64,000 nucleotides of DNA from Salminus brasiliensis (Eukaryota > Chordata > Actinopteri > Characiformes > Bryconidae), in contig NC_132880.1 of the NCBI RefSeq assembly GCF_030463535.1, positions 41,173,842 to 41,237,841 of the forward strand, in the 5' to 3' direction. Each line of letters opens with the position of its first letter. The first letter of the stretch is position 1. The notes below the pieces were generated by a model, which saw only the letters and a list, made by a program, of their open reading frames with translations, was not told where the DNA came from and did no database searches. Positions 63,225-64,000 of this stretch are shown piece after piece. Position numbers and translations under genes: made by a program.

Positions 63225-64000
63225 TAAACCATTGTTGTTGAGGACAGCCCAAGACGCCTCCTGTATGGAGACTAGTCGCATGCATTGCTCAGGTGTGATT
63301 TTGACCCATTCTTCCACACAAACACTCTTCAAATCCTAAAGGTTCCATGGGCTCCTTCTATGAAATCTGAGCTTTAGTTCCTTCCAGAAACTTTCAGTTG
63401 GATTCAGGTCAGGTGATTGGCTGGGCTATTCTAGCAGCTTTGTTTTCTTTCTCTAAAACCCTTTGAGAGATTCCTTAGCTGTGTGTTAGGGATCATTATC
63501 TTGCTGAAATGTCCACCCTCAGTTTATCATCCTGGTAGATGGCAGCAGCTTTTTTTTTTATTATTTTTTTTTAATCAAGAATGCCTCTGTACATTTGTCC
63601 ATTCATCCTTCCCTCAATTATATGAAGCGTACCAGTGATATATGCTGAAAATCAGCCCCACACCATGATGTTCCCACCTCCAAAGTGCACTGTTGGTATG
63701 GTGTTTTTAGGTGATATGACCTCATGACATCCAAAGAATTCAATGTTGGTCTCGTCTGACCAGATTATATTCTCCCTGTGTTTTACAGGTTTGTCTAAAT
63801 GTTGTTGAGCTGAACATAAAAAACAGGTTAAAACGTGTTTACTTCAACAATGGAGTCTTGCATGGTGAGGGTGCATACAGTCCATGGCGGTTGAGTGCAT
63901 TATTTAGTGTTTTCTTTGAAACAATTGTATCTGCAGATTATAGGTCTCTAGGTCTAGGTCTTTCTGTAGCTCTCCACAGATGGTCCTTGGCTCTTGAACA
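63225..64000 (-). mobile_element. decayed Tc1-like transposon, cut by window edge
   Basis: The text 'caccatgatgttcccacctc' and 'gttggtctcgtctgaccaga' is the reverse complement of the central part of a Tc1-like transposase gene (SGRDQH-like and VGTSWCG-like traces). 'attcaggtcaggtgattggc' marks the third catalytic block. Frames are broken. Confidence 0.7.

Overview
The window looks like nuclear DNA of a teleost fish. Genes are intron-rich with GT-AG splicing. They are embedded in dinucleotide microsatellites, decayed Tc1/mariner elements, tRNA-derived SINEs, MITE-like repeats and LINE fragments of types common in fish. The gene order WASF2 - GPR3 - CD164L2 matches, from general knowledge, the neighbourhood of these genes on human 1p36, so this is a conserved vertebrate block. 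The repeat repertoire suggests an otophysan (characin or catfish side), but that is an inference.

Layout. Positions 1-6.5 kb hold WASF2 (WAVE2), + strand, eight coding exons giving 490 codons plus stop, and its 3' UTR. Positions 6.5-15 kb hold GPR3, minus strand, one coding exon with a splice acceptor just before the ATG. Two CpG-rich blocks lie upstream of it, each with a full cAMP-response element. Positions 15-18.9 kb are simple sequence and repeats. Positions 19.1-22.8 kb hold CD164L2, + strand, five coding exons, 149 residues. Positions 23-26 kb are mostly decayed transposons.

From about 26.1 kb to the end of the window runs one large + strand gene that I do not recognise by name. I reconstruct 42 coding exons (about 1395 residues, incomplete at the 3' end). 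It encodes at least eight matrin/U1-type C2H2 zinc fingers. The exons form repeating modules with a rigid phase pattern. Two full three-finger super-modules (27.3-33.1 kb and 33.5-41.5 kb) are followed by two single-finger modules (44.4 kb onward). One part was duplicated in tandem at the DNA level (about 40.6-43.2 kb and 43.2-50.2 kb). The two copies then lost different exons, so the predicted transcript stays in frame but carries two copies of a long serine/proline-rich exon. The intron at 44476-59039 (14.6 kb) is packed with transposon remains: a hAT-like remnant, three Tc1-like elements and two related defective LINE copies.

WASF2 drives Arp2/3 actin assembly, GPR3 is a constitutively Gs-coupled receptor, and CD164L2 is a small membrane sialomucin-like protein. 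They share synteny, not a pathway. The zinc-finger gene probably encodes a nuclear RNA- or DNA-binding protein, judged only from the finger type. All exon models come from reading splice signals and frame, without transcript evidence.
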